DNA of 22,024 bases, from contig WTXD01000174.1 of assembly GCA_022496205.1 (NCBI GenBank), forward strand, positions 1 through 22,024, read 5' to 3'. A program made the position numbers and the translations under genes. The number at the start of each line of letters is the position of its first letter. Positions within the stretch are counted from its first letter, which is position 1. Origin of the DNA: Gloeopeniophorella convolvens. Lineage: Eukaryota; Basidiomycota; Agaricomycetes; Russulales. Shown piece after piece: positions 8,841 through 18,542 of the stretch. The notes beneath the pieces were generated by a model. That model worked only from the letters and a program-made list of their open reading frames with translations, had not been told where the DNA came from and made no database searches.

Positions 8841-11800
8841 ATGCACTCGGACCCCAGTAAACGAGATTCTATGAAAAAGGTTATTTCCGACACACACTCG
8901 TCCGAGCCCGCACCCTCGCAACTGGAGACGCAGAACACCAACTACCATTCCACTTTCACCACTCCGGCGCAGGGCGCCGCATTAAGCTCGAACGCAAAGA
9001 ATACCACCTTAGACACCAAGGGCCAGGGGCCCGCGAGGAAGATCGAAATGGCGCCCAGTACTACTGCGCGCCCGGAGCGCGCGCGCACTCAGAGCGAGCA
9101 ACTCTCCCCCACTGCCTCCACCCAGCAATCCCGCGAGGAGCGTTCGCGCTCGCACACGGCCGACCCGGCGAAGAAGGATGACCTCAAGATCGTCACCGCG
9201 GACCCGCCGAGGCCCGAGACGACCCCCACGCAGACACCCGGCACACCCTCCCGGCCGCTCCAGCACAAGAAGCAGAGCGCGTCGACGCCGTCCAGCGGGC
9301 TCTTCGGCTTCATGTCCAGCATCATCGGCAGCGCGGCCCCCGCGCCGGGCGACCCCGGCTACGAGTCGTCGTCGCGCGAGTCGGAGGACGAGACGCCCAT
9401 GGCGGGCGCGTGGCACTCGGCGCGCACGCGGCAGCAGCGCGAGGAGCGCGAGCGCCAGGAGGCCGAGGAACGCGAGCGCGTCGCGAACGAGGCGCGCGCG
9501 AAGGCGCAGGCCGATACTAGGCAGCGCATCGAGGCCGAGACCAAGGCGCGCAAGGAGGCTGAAGAGGCCGAGGCTAGGGCTGCCGCGGAGGCGAAGACAA
9601 AGGCCGAGGCGGAAGCTAGGGCGAAGGCTGAGGCCGAGGCTAAGGTCAAGGCGGCGGCTGAGGCCAAAGCCAAGGCTGAAGCTGAGGCGAAAGCTAAGGC
9701 CGAGGCGAAAGCTAAGGCCGAGGCGGAGGCGAAGGCTAAAGCTGAAGCTGAGGCGAAAGCCAAAGCTGAGGCTGAGGTCAAAGCCAAGGAAGCAGCTGAC
9801 GCAAAGGCCAAAGCTGATGCCGACGCGAAGGCCAAGGCTGACGCGGAGGCCAAAGCGAGGGACGACGCGAAGAAGGCGAGGCAGGAGGCTCTCAAGGCGA
9901 AGGCGGCGGCGGCGGCTGCTGCTGCCCAGGCTAAGCGCGACGAAGCTAAGGCGAGAGCTGATGCGAAGGCTGAGGCCAAGGTCAAAGCAGATGCGGAGGC
10001 CAAGGCCAAAGCGGAGGCTGAGGCTGAGGCTAAAGCTAAGGCGGAGGCCGCTGCCAAAGCGAAAGTTGAAGCTGAGGCGAAGGCCAAAGCGGAGGCTGAT
10101 GCAAAGGCAGCTGAAGCAAAGGCCAAGGCCGACGTCGAGGCGAAAGCCAAAGCCGACGCTGAGGCTAAGGCCAAGGCTGAAGCTGAGGAACAGGCGAAGC
10201 GCCAGGCTGAGGCGAAGGCGAAGGCCGCCGCTGAGAAAGCCAAAGCTGACGCCGAGGCCGAGGCGAAGCGCGTCGCGGAGGCTAAAGAAGCTGAGGCCAA
10301 AGCCCAAGCCGACGCGGAAGCCAAGGCCAAAGCCGATGCTGAAGCCAAAGCCGCCGAGGAGAAGGTGAAGGCCGAGGCGGCGAAGGCTGAGGCGGACGCG
10401 AAGACGAAGGCGAAGGCGAAGGCGAAGGCTGACGCTGAAGCAAAGGAGAAGGCCGATGCCAAAGCTGCGGAGGAGGCTCAGAGCAAAGCTGAAGCTGACG
10501 CGAAAGCCAATTCAGACGCTGACGCGAAGGCCAAAGCTGACGCTGAGGCCGAGGCGCAAGCTGCTGCCGAAGCCAAAGCCGCCGAAGAAGCCAAAGCAAA
10601 GGCCGAGGCGGAGCGAGCGGAGGCGGAGGCGAAAGCTAGGGCGGAGGCAGAGGCGAAGGCTAAAGCGAAGGTGGAAGCCGATGCGAAGGCAGAGGCAGAA
10701 GCTAAGGCGAAAGCCGAGGCGAATGCCAAGTTAAAGCTGAGGCCGAGGCCAAAGTCGCCGCAGCGAAGGCGGAGGCGAAGGCAGAAGCTGAGGCGAAGGC
10801 CAAAGCTGAAGCCGAGAGGCTCGCCGTCGAGGCGAAGGCGAGGGAGGAGGCCGAACGCATAAAGGCGCGCGCAGCCGAAGAAGAGAAGAGGAAGAAGGCC
10901 GAGGCGGAACAACGCGAACGAGAGGCCCAGGAGCGGATCGCGAAGCAGAGAGCTGCGGACAAAGCTGCCAGGGCGGCCGCGAGCAATGCGTCGAACGCTC
11001 CAAAGAGCGCTGGTGGCGGTGGCGGTGGCTGGTTCAACAAGATTACCTCGGCAGCATCCAGCGTAGCTTCTATCATCAACAACGATCCTCAGTCCCTCAG
11101 CCAACAGACGACAGGAGCCCTATGTCGTCAAGATCCACTGGCAATCCATGGGGTTCTGATCCATGGGCCAAACGCCAGCAGACAAAGCAGACTGCCCTTC
11201 GCCCGCTCCCGCGCCTGTTGCTTGGGGCGCTGGCAATCCCGGCCAGCGTACACAGACCCAGAATCCCGCTTCGCGCGCACCAGGCTCCGCCCTCTCCACG
11301 TCCTCAGCGGCCCCACCTCAGTCTTCCATCAGCGCTGCGTCTTCAGCTACCCTCGTACAGCGCGAATCTGGCAATGTCGAGCCCGCCAAGCTAGAAGGTG
11401 AGTATCTCCCACTGGCAGTCATAGCTCTTTGACCAATCCTTCCAGGAGCGACAGGCACCAATACTAGACCCGCGGCAACTGCAGCAGGCAAGACCGTCAA
11501 CAAGGTCCCGAACCAAGATCAAGGCCTGCCTGCTGAGGCGAGCGCAGAGAAGCCTGAGCCTGCTCTAGCACCGGTCGCGAACGCCGGCGAGAGTGCCAAG
11601 CCACCCGTTACCCCGCAGCCCTCCAACGAGAACCCCGCAACCCCCGATGCTTCTGCCAACGAGGCCAAGCCGACAAAGCCCACCCAGGCAGCGCCAGAGT
11701 CCCAGTCTGCCAAGGGTAAAGCTCCCGCTTCTGCCGGCACTTCACAGCCCCCACCTGTCCCTGAGAAGAAGGGCGCTGCCCAGTCGCAGACCAACAAGCG

Positions 11801-12420
11801 CCTCCTCCCGCGCCCAAGGACGAGCCGGCCATCTCGCAGCCCCCGGCGGACGCAGCTCAGGCGACCGAGACCCCGCACCTCAGGCGACGGCAGAGGCTGC
11901 GCCAGCTGCTCCGGATGCTGTTAATGCGAAGACTGATGGATCAACAAACAAACCTGTCCTTAGGCTCGACCACCTTCGTATGGAGAGTGGAACTTCCGTG
12001 ACGAGCGGTTCGGGTCCTTCGACACCTGCGGATGATGTCGCGTCTTCCGCAGTCGAAAAGGATGGCGATGCTGATGGTGGGGCTGGCAAGCTCAGCAAAA
12101 ACCAGAAAAGGAGGCAGAAGGAGAAGGAAAAGGCGGCGCAGAAGGCGAAGGCTTCTCAGGCTCAGAAGGGTGAGAAGAATAGTCCACATCATCCGTCCGG
12201 GGCCGCCGCGAGCAGCGTAGATAACGTGACCGTACAGGGACCTAAAGTTGCTCTTGTTGCCGCTGTCGATGTTCCTGTCGGGGAGGATGATGGTGTGCTC
12301 GTAGGCTCCAAGGCTGGAAGTAGCGGTGACGAACCGGTGATCGTTGACAGGCCTCCTTCGACTGCCGAAGCGAAGGCTGGCGATGGCCCCTTTGACGACG
12401 ACGAGTGGGGTTGGTCATGA
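8841..12420 (+). CDS. Giant Ala/Lys/Glu-rich helical protein (five apparent frameshifts; possibly the C-terminal part of BTB2)
   Basis: The frame is open from inside BTB2 (8136) to 10730 and then continues in shifted frames to TGA 12418-12420. One intron (11398-11445, donor GTGAGT, acceptor TTCCAG). From the ATG at 8841 it would be about 1,178 residues; fused to BTB2 about 1,534. Order: Ser/Pro/Thr-rich region; short hydrophobic helix GLFGFMSSIIGSAAP (about 9298-9342); Arg/Glu helix from about 9420; about 500 residues of AEAKAK-type repeats to about 10985; a Gly run followed by WFNKITSAASSVASIIN (about 11030-11080); NPWGSDPW; Pro/Ala-rich stretch; basic KNQKRRQKEKEK (about 12096); acidic-Trp end FDDDEWGWS. 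Single bases appear missing at 10730, 11114-11115, 11165-11167, 11798 and 11871-11874; each time the protein resumes in the next frame. Low-complexity helices resemble TolA domain II in composition, not by proven descent. No known function. The independent start is uncertain because no TATA box or CT-rich leader lies between 8695 and 8841. Confidence 0.65.
9420..10985 (+). repeat. Coding low-complexity array (AEAKAK-type)
   Basis: About 1.57 kb of imperfect six- to twelve-base units such as GCTGAGGCGAAGGCCAAA. It encodes alternating Ala with Lys or Glu and is predicted to be a very long helix or coiled coil of about 500 residues. Codon third positions vary (GCG/GCT/GCC, AAG/AAA), so the repeat is older at protein level than at DNA level. 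The strand bias also creates long open frames on the minus strand. Confidence 0.85.
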
Positions 12421-13501
12421 GCGATTGCGCTGATTGATGATTTGTTACGATGATTTCCTATGCACATGCACTAATTCTCGCCTTTCGCCTTGGTTTCTCG
12501 GTTGGTGTCCGTGTACAATACGGTTCCGGTTTCCCTCTACTCTGACACGAAGGCGCGCGGCGCTGCACCGCCCGACAATGCCTATACATATCCAGTTCGT
12601 TTCGACTGTATCATAGACTCACGTACTCGGGTTCGGAATCGATAGTTTCATGATCTGCAAACTGGTGCAAGCGTGGCTTCGGTTATCATGCGCGATTCCT
12701 CGTGGACTGGATCAATCGACATGACGGTAGGGCCGTACGCACACGTGCAATGTGAAACAGCTGAGGCGGAGCACCATATGCAGGAAAACGGCGAGGCTAT
12801 GGGCGCTATCCGTCAGCTGTCCTGGATCGCCAGCATCGCTGCTCGCATTGCTAGGATCATCGATCCCAGCTCATACTTATGCGACGACGACCCTGCGATG
12901 GATGATAAACACGGTACCGATCGCCTAAGGCCCTGAAAGCATGGCAAGTTGGTTCGTTGCCGCAGGCCATCAGGGCCCGGTGTTCAAAGCGTTCGCGGCG
13001 ACTTTTGATCGGACTGCAGACGCGGTGCGAAAGATGCAGAGCTACGTGCTTGGCTGCACAGGGGATCGATTCCTTGGCCGTGCCTGCACCCTATGTCAGC
13101 GCCAAGTACACCCACGAATAAGAAGACAACACCCGAAGGCCGGCACTCTTGGAAAAGTATGACAGCTGCTACCACAGCGGTAATGGGCGCGAGCAACATA
13201 CAATTAGTAGTTGTCACGGTGTTTAACCTCTCTGGGGAAGTAGGTGTCGTGTCGTTCTGCTAGGCAGTGGCTGTCCCAGGCACTACTCGTATTCCTTTGA
13301 AGCGTTGTTCTGACAGCCAAGGCCCAAGGTTCGAATTGGAGCGCACAGGTGTCGAAGCAAGGCCGGAGGGATCGGTATTGTGACTCCACTGAATACCACT
13401 GAATCGCAAGAAGTCCTCCAGCTTCGTTGCCGGCATCTACAAAATAGCCGTGAATTTGCGGACGTTCCACTCGGTTCGACCGCGCCATGGACATAACGCA
13501 C
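12421..13501. other. Unresolved region downstream of the helical-protein gene
   Basis: The first ~200 bases look like a 3' untranslated region. An open frame from ATG 12688 (plus, to 12936) can be joined by one frame change to other open frames ending at about 13128 or 13162. A minus-strand frame 13204-13509 (101 codons) is also open. None has a recognisable domain, and since this assembly seems to lose single bases I cannot rule a gene in or out. Confidence 0.3.
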
Positions 13502-14321
13502 TTAATCACCTTCTAGCGTGTAGACTGCGACAAAAGAAGAAGTCCTGCGATATCATATGGGTCCGCCTGATGTGATGCGGGCGCCCGTGAGACACGCAAA
13601 TTAGAGAAAGAGCTAGGGCGTCTGGCAGCTCTTACCTTATCCGGCCATGGACGTCAGCCTCTCCCTGAGCGAGACCAAAGTGAACAGGGACCCTGGGACC
13701 ATCGATGGCATCACGCTTCGCGCACAGCATCAAGGCAACAAAAGCTCCCGCACGAGGATGTTCGTTCGCAGAGCACCCCTGGCACACCCAGTTCGACTGC
13801 TGGGACGTTGTTTCCGTTTTCTGCGCAGTGCGAGTCGCTGTTTTAGGCGCGGTGAGCGGTCGTGGGGGCCCCACTGCATCCTGCGCTGCACGACAACCCC
13901 TGGAGGCACGACAGGTGACGAGCGGCGTGCAGGGAGATAACGTACCGTGATGCGTCGCACGCCTTGGCGCGCGCACGTGGAACGCGTCACACTTCGCGAA
14001 GCCACGGGATATAAGCAAATCTTCCTGTCCCTGCAATCTCTGGCTGCTAGAGTCGGCAGGCTCCTGCAGGCACAATCTGAGTTCTCTGTGGACTGCGTGG
14101 AAAGGCACCGGCGAACAACTTCGAGCCCCCATATCAACAAGTGCACAAGACAGTGGAACTGGCAGGGACAGATAGGTGGCGGGTTCGGGCGGCGCCCAGC
14201 TGTGCAAGTTGACAGCATTTGTGGCGTTCACAACGGTGGCACGATGTGCGGCGTCCTTGGACGTGAAATTGCAGAACCGGGAGGAGATAGTCGCTAGAAG
14301 CCGGGAATTGAGAGAAGTCAT
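13502..14321 (-). CDS. Doubtful hypothetical gene (minus strand, two exons, about 242 aa)
   Basis: Exon 1 from ATG 14321 to 13636 is an uninterrupted 228-codon frame with many C-ending codons near its start. It ends at a consensus donor GTAAGA (13635 leftwards). Splicing to the acceptor at 13545 (ATATCGCAG) adds a short tail to TAA at 13502; an alternative ATCAG acceptor nearby gives a different short tail. There are no recognised domains; the protein is Cys/Arg-rich. A TATAAA at 14334-14339 lies only 13 bases before the ATG, so the true start may be further in. A competing reading exists on the plus strand (see rejected items). I give this low weight. Confidence 0.25.
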
Positions 14322-14532
14322 TGACGCATCTGCTTTATATGTGCGGGAAAAAAACGAGCAATAGATACACGCGCAGGTGGTGCGCTAGCCAAAAGGCGAG
14401 AAACGCAAGGCCGACACGCATAAACGCGTAGGTCGGCGCAAGCGACAAGCGACGACACGGTCAAGACTTCGAGGCGTCAGCTCCACGCTGCAAGAGCTCG
14501 CTTTGCGCTGGACGTCACAGAAAGCGAAGCGG

Positions 14533-14907
14533 TCAGTAGCGATTTTCGCGCGACGGACGGAGCGACGGACCTTGTTCTAGGTCCCTGCGCTCGAGCTCTT
14601 CCTTGCCTTCGCGCTCAGCGCCGCTCTCCTTCCTTCCGAAAATAACCTCTTTCCATCCAATTTCCGCCCCGTCATGAGTCTCTATTGCGGCGTTTTCTGC
14701 GAGGCGGCGGAGGCGGGCGACCTCGGCGTCGGGGACGGTTTCACCTGCCCTCAAACGCGCAGCAAGTTCTCCTAATATCGAAAGGCGTGCGGAGTAGTGG
14801 CGCCTGTCTGTCTCTGCTGCGCGACGTTGCCAGAGCAAGTGTACGGAGACAGAGCTGAATGCGAGCGCAGAGAGGAGCTCGGGGACGTATCGTGTGCGTG
14901 AGGCCAT
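14533..14907 (-). CDS. Small one-TM protein, conserved-looking hypothetical (124 aa)
   Basis: Intronless frame from ATG 14907 to TGA 14533. The N-terminus MASRTRYVPELLSALAFSSV leads into one hydrophobic segment (residues about 8-26, ending HLLWQRRA). An amphipathic helix with SARLSILGELAARLRAG and VARLRRLAENA follows, and then IGWKEVIFGRK. The tail is charged (Glu/Arg-rich). Basic flanks around a single N-terminal TM helix suit a mitochondrial inner-membrane or ER anchor; this is inference. Arginine-rich codon use and a coherent helix pattern argue for a real gene. It is divergent from the gene at 15955 and shares its upstream region. I do not recognise a named family. Confidence 0.7.
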   Translation of the reverse strand: MASRTRYVPELLSALAFSSVSVHLLWQRRAAETDRRHYSARLSILGELAARLRAGETVPDAEVARLRRLAENAAIETHDGAEIGWKEVIFGRKESGAEREGKEELERRDLEQGPSLRPSRENRY

Positions 14908-15131
14908 GGCGCGTGTCAGCTGGTCGGTGCTAGCTCGTGGTGCGGCGGAAGGCCGAAGGAATTTCTACGGCCGAAAGGAAATTAGCTACGCGCTGCTATC
15001 ATTTCCAGAAGGTCGTCGATCAGAGTTGAAGCGGACGAGTAAGTGCGTTGTGTACACACCTAAATGGATCGGGCTCAGATCTGCGGCGGAACGGCCCCCA
15101 AGCTCAATTCAAGTCCCCGTGTAGGCGTAGT

Positions 15132-15137
15132 CACGTG
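15132..15137. promoter_or_regulatory. E-box CACGTG
   Basis: GTCACGTGGCC, about 225 bases upstream of the minus-strand gene start at 14907. It matches bHLH factor sites (Cbf1/USF class). Use in vivo is not shown. Confidence 0.4.
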
Positions 15138-15454
15138 GCCTTGCCGAGCTCTGGCCGGCCGTGGTGGGCACCCTCATCTGTCAGTGCTCATCTGCGTCGT
15201 CGTAAAGCTCGCCTGAGATAAGAGCGGAGTCGGTGGATCACGGTCGCTCGCTGGCGACCCTTTTCTGTGCAGAACAATTCCACGACCGTACACGCAAATG
15301 GTTGCAAACGGTCTACTGACCGCGATCGACACCAGTCAGGTAACTCAGACCCAGGGGACCACACGTATGAGCGCGTGCCGCGGGGTTTCGCGGGGGCCAG
15401 ACAGGAGCGAAACGAAGAACGAAACGAACAATGACTGACTGGGGCGGTGGACCC

Positions 15455-15460
15455 CACGTG
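15455..15460. promoter_or_regulatory. E-box CACGTG
   Basis: CCCCACGTGGAC in the middle of the divergent intergenic region; second copy of the motif within 330 bases. Confidence 0.4.
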
Positions 15461-15954
15461 GACTCGGTTTCCTGCGACTGCTGTGGGAGGCGCCGTCATG
15501 AGCCATGGACTCCTTCCGGAGAAATGCGCCTTTGCTGGACCACCTAAGCTGCGGGGCGGTGCTCCATGTCTCCCAGCCCGCCGGTCAATTCTTATGCACT
15601 AGTCATCGTTAGCCACAGCACCCGCGACCGCTGACTCCTCTGCGCGCCACAACGTCGCGGTGCAGTCTTGTGCCCGACCGCAGGCCGCCTAGAATGTGAA
15701 GACGGGGACAGAACTCGTAACGTACTACTCCGGCTCCGGTGATGAGAAGCGTCTGATGGGCCAGATCCAGGAATTCGCTAGTTGAGGGACCTGGGGTACA
15801 CCAGATTCTACTTATATTCGCCAGTGTCCACACTGTCACCCCCCCTAAGATAGCCGACCACACTGCCTAATATCTACGTTCTCAGCACCCTCTTCTTCCT
15901 TCCTCCCACACTATATCTCCCTCTCCGTCATCCCCAACCTCATCCCCAACCACC

Positions 15955-16912
15955 ATGTCAACGTTAAGACCCGATGCCTTCGAAGAGGTGCGTCCCGCTT
16001 ACCTCATTTGGCTCAACAGCAACCGAGTTCTCATCGCTGCTGGCAGATCTTCCTCAAGCTCGAAGAGGAGAGCGAGCGTCGAGCAATGGAAGTAGAAGAA
16101 GAGGGCCTCTCGCCCAACATACCCGACCTTGCAGCCGCTGCCCAGCGGGCAGCCCGGGCAAAGCAGAGGCGTCGCGGCAGCGTCTCCATCTCGCGCTTCG
16201 GCCACGTATGTCCCACCATCACCGTCTTACGCGCGCAGCGTTGACCTTCTCCGTTCTCTCCGCAGTTTGGAGACCCCTCACAGCAGCTGTCCCTCAGTAA
16301 TCCCCCGACGCCGACGGCCTTCCCCGATGGCTCGACATCACTTTCACCGTTTTACCAGGCGCAGTCACATGTACGTCCACCGCTTCTTAGCGACTACGCT
16401 TACCGTACGCGCGCTGAGCTGATGCAATTTTTTTTTTCGTGCAGAACCACAGCGCCGACTCGCTCAGCTCGGACTCATCGCTCGAGGACGATGCTGCGCT
16501 CCGTGCGGAGAGCAACCATGTAACGCAGGTCCACCGCATAGCTGGCCGGCAGAGCTTGTCACGATCTGTTGGGGGCATGCTCCAACGCACACTATCTCGC
16601 TCGCGGTCGAAGGCGAGCCTGTCCTCCAACGGGGTCGACACGAATGTCGTGATCGGAGTCGTCGTGGAGGAGGATCATGTGGAGGAGCCTTCGGGGTCTC
16701 GAGAAGTTGCGCCGCGGCCGGAAAGTCGCGCGACGGCATATGCGCACGCGCCACGTGCACTCAAATCGCAGCCCTCCCGAATGACAATCCCTGGCGCGGG
16801 CACGAAGGATCCCAGCGGGAGTTGGAGAAGCAAAGCCGCCGACTTGTTCAGGCGGAACAGCCGCCCCCGGAGCAACACGCTGTGGGCGGTAACGCCTGCG
16901 CAGCACTCATAA
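15955..16912 (+). CDS. Ser-rich hypothetical protein (4 exons, 254 aa)
   Basis: Exons 15955-15987, 16047-16205, 16266-16370 and 16445-16912. All introns (59, 60 and 74 bases) are phase 0 with GTGCGT, GTATGT and GTACGT donors and CAG acceptors; the last has a ten-T tract before CAG. The N-terminus MSTLRPDAFEE joins a charged helix IFLKLEEESERRAMEVEEEG. An Ala/Arg helix AAAAQRAARAKQRRRGSVS follows, carrying a basophilic-kinase-like RRRGS site. Then a Ser/Pro-rich exon, an acidic-Ser stretch (SADSLSSDSSLEDD), and a basic tail with LFRRNSRPRSN. No catalytic domain. It looks like an intrinsically disordered regulatory or scaffold protein; function unknown. The frame is clean without any apparent missing base. 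Confidence 0.85.
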
Positions 16913-17131
16913 TTGCTCCGTGTTGACCGAGATCCGTTACGATCATGACTGGGCCCGCTATTGTGCTCCCCACTCGTTGCTTCATTCTCTGGCTCTATTG
17001 TCGCTACTTCGCATGCTCGTCCTCTAACTTCACGCACTGACCCATACATCGCATACTCATTACGACGCTTGACAAGGAATTGCAGTACTTTTGAACACTA
17101 TTGTCTGAGGGGGCGGGCCGGAGATGACTGG
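16913..17131. other. Short intergenic gap
   Basis: 3' side of the 254-aa gene; no gene or repeat seen. It leads into the CCAAT cluster of the next gene. Confidence 0.5.
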
Positions 17132-17255
17132 CCAATTGTGTTGAGACGCGTCCCACGATTGGGCGCTGCCAAGTGCGGGAGACAATTAGCGCCTTGACCG
17201 GCAAGTTGCCCCGAATAATTGGTTTCGAGCACCATGACAGCGCTCTGCGCCCAAT
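17132..17255. promoter_or_regulatory. Cluster of four CCAAT boxes
   Basis: CCAAT at 17132-17136 and 17251-17255 on plus, and ATTGG (CCAAT on minus) at 17158-17162 and 17218-17222. All lie within 125 bases and just upstream of a TATA box at 17285. CCAAT is bound by the fungal HAP/NF-Y complex, so this gene may be a target; binding is inferred. Confidence 0.6.
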
Positions 17256-17284
17256 CCCATGAGGCCGGGAGTCCCATGCCCAAC

Positions 17285-17293
17285 TATATATAT
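17285..17293 (+). promoter_or_regulatory. TATA box
   Basis: TATATATAT, 107 bases before the ATG at 17400, with a pyrimidine-rich leader in between. Confidence 0.75.
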
Positions 17294-17399
17294 CCTATCT
17301 CGTCCTCTCCTCGCTCTGACTAGTCCACGCCCCCTTTTCCCGACTCCATCGCGCATTCGTCCCCCCGCACTCTCCAGGCCTCCGTCTCGCTGCCTTTCG

Positions 17400-18542
17400 A
17401 TGTCTGCCCGCACGGACTGGGACATTCTAGGTGGCCGCTACGACCTCTCCAACGACTTCAAATCCAAGACGCCGCAATACCTTCCCTCTGACGGCTTTGG
17501 TGCTTTCGACCTGAAACGCGTACGCTTTGCACTACCCCTTATCGCCCTGCTCGCTCCAGCTCACGCACCTTCCCACACAGCAGCGCATGTCGCATGGGCC
17601 TCGCGCCCGCGCGTTCGACAGTGAACTCTCACCTGGTGCTGGGCCCGACGACGCCAGTACGTATTTCCCTAATCAGCGCCCATTTACGGACTGGGGTGCT
17701 GAGATGTCATTACCCCGTGTGCAGGCGTGCGCGACTTTGATCTCGCCGAGAGCATATGGAGTCAAGATTCCGATCTGACTCTTGACGACCTGGCGCTCGA
17801 GTCTGATACAGCGTCGAGCCACAGCGGCTCGTCACGGTGGTCTGCCGCACCATCAACGCCGTCAACCTCGCGCCACGTAGCGCTCCAGCCTGCCGAGGGG
17901 ACACTGCCCGCCCCGGTGCCGGCACCCTTACCTGTTGAAGCACAGGCTGCTGCCCCAGTTTACGAACCTGAGCCCGAGCCCGACTCCCCCGCGCCAGCGT
18001 ACTCGCGCGACCCACTCGAGTTTGACCCTGCTCTCCTGGCATCCCTTGACGAACAATTACGTTTACACCCGTTCGAGGCCTTCGAGGATGTGTGTTGGGC
18101 ATGCTTCCCCGATTCCCCATCGGCCGAACCTGCCCATTCATTCCGCTCGCGAAGCGCCTCGCCCTCCCGCCGTCCATCTGTCATACACACCAGCCTAACA
18201 GCGCACTCCTCTTTCTCGGAGGCGAGTTTTGCGACCGCACTCGCTCCGCCGCCACCGCCCGCATATCCCACATCGGCGTCGAAGCCCCTACCTAATCTCC
18301 CCCCTCCCGAGCGGCTGCAGCCACAGCGCATTAGGCCCGAACTGGCGGCACCCCCGCCGACGGTCCTGACATTTACGTCTTTTTCATTCGAAGACACGCC
18401 CTTCCCGACTGCGCCGCCTGGGGAGACGGTGCACTTCTTCCCCGTTCGGGCGCCCACGAGGTCGCGTTCGAAGAGCGTCGGCGGTCCAGGGACTGTACGC
18501 CGACTGACGAGCGCAATAGCGCGACTACGCGGGCGCGAGTAA
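17400..18542 (+). CDS. Pro/Ser-rich hypothetical protein (3 exons, 337 aa)
   Basis: Exons 17400-17519, 17581-17656 and 17725-18542; introns of 61 and 68 bases with GTACGC and GTACGT donors. The start MSARTDWDILGGRYDLSNDF is well placed behind a TATA box and CT-rich leader. The middle has an acidic segment DSDLTLDDLALESD, then Ala/Pro/Glu-rich spacers. A more ordered piece, LLASLDEQLRLHPFEAFEDV, follows. Next come a Ser/Arg-rich run, PPPPPAYP and LPNLPPPE proline motifs (possible SH3/WW ligands), and a basic end TRSRSKSVGGPGTVRRLTSA. No known domain; probably largely disordered. The acidic-hydrophobic patches could be activation-type segments, but that is only a suggestion. Function unknown. 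Four CCAAT boxes upstream suggest regulated expression. Confidence 0.85.

Larger units (their letters stand above)
14908..15954. promoter_or_regulatory. Shared upstream region of two divergent genes
   Basis: 1.05 kb between start codons on opposite strands. It holds two CACGTG E-boxes (listed), a weak TATA-like TTATATT at 15812-15818 and a CT-rich leader at about 15885-15950 before the plus-strand gene. No supported gene inside; the 255-base minus frame at 15609-15863 has no domain. Confidence 0.5.

Noticed and set aside
9009..10462. Two very long minus-strand open frames (432 and 367 codons) opposite the Ala/Lys/Glu array
   Set aside because: They are the complement of GCN/AAR/GAR codon repeats and give low-complexity Leu/Ser/Phe/Ala strings. 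The plus strand has flanking coherent protein sequence, introns and the BTB domain.
13310..13350. GGTTCGAAT, resembling a tRNA T-loop
   Set aside because: The five bases on each side do not pair, and no acceptor, D or anticodon arm can be folded around it.
13647..14364. Plus-strand gene joined through five single-base losses, ending SALYVREKNEQ
   Set aside because: Parts look helical and protein-like, but five free frame choices in a GC-rich region can always be chained. An unbroken minus-strand frame covers the same DNA. Kept as a finding, not as a gene.
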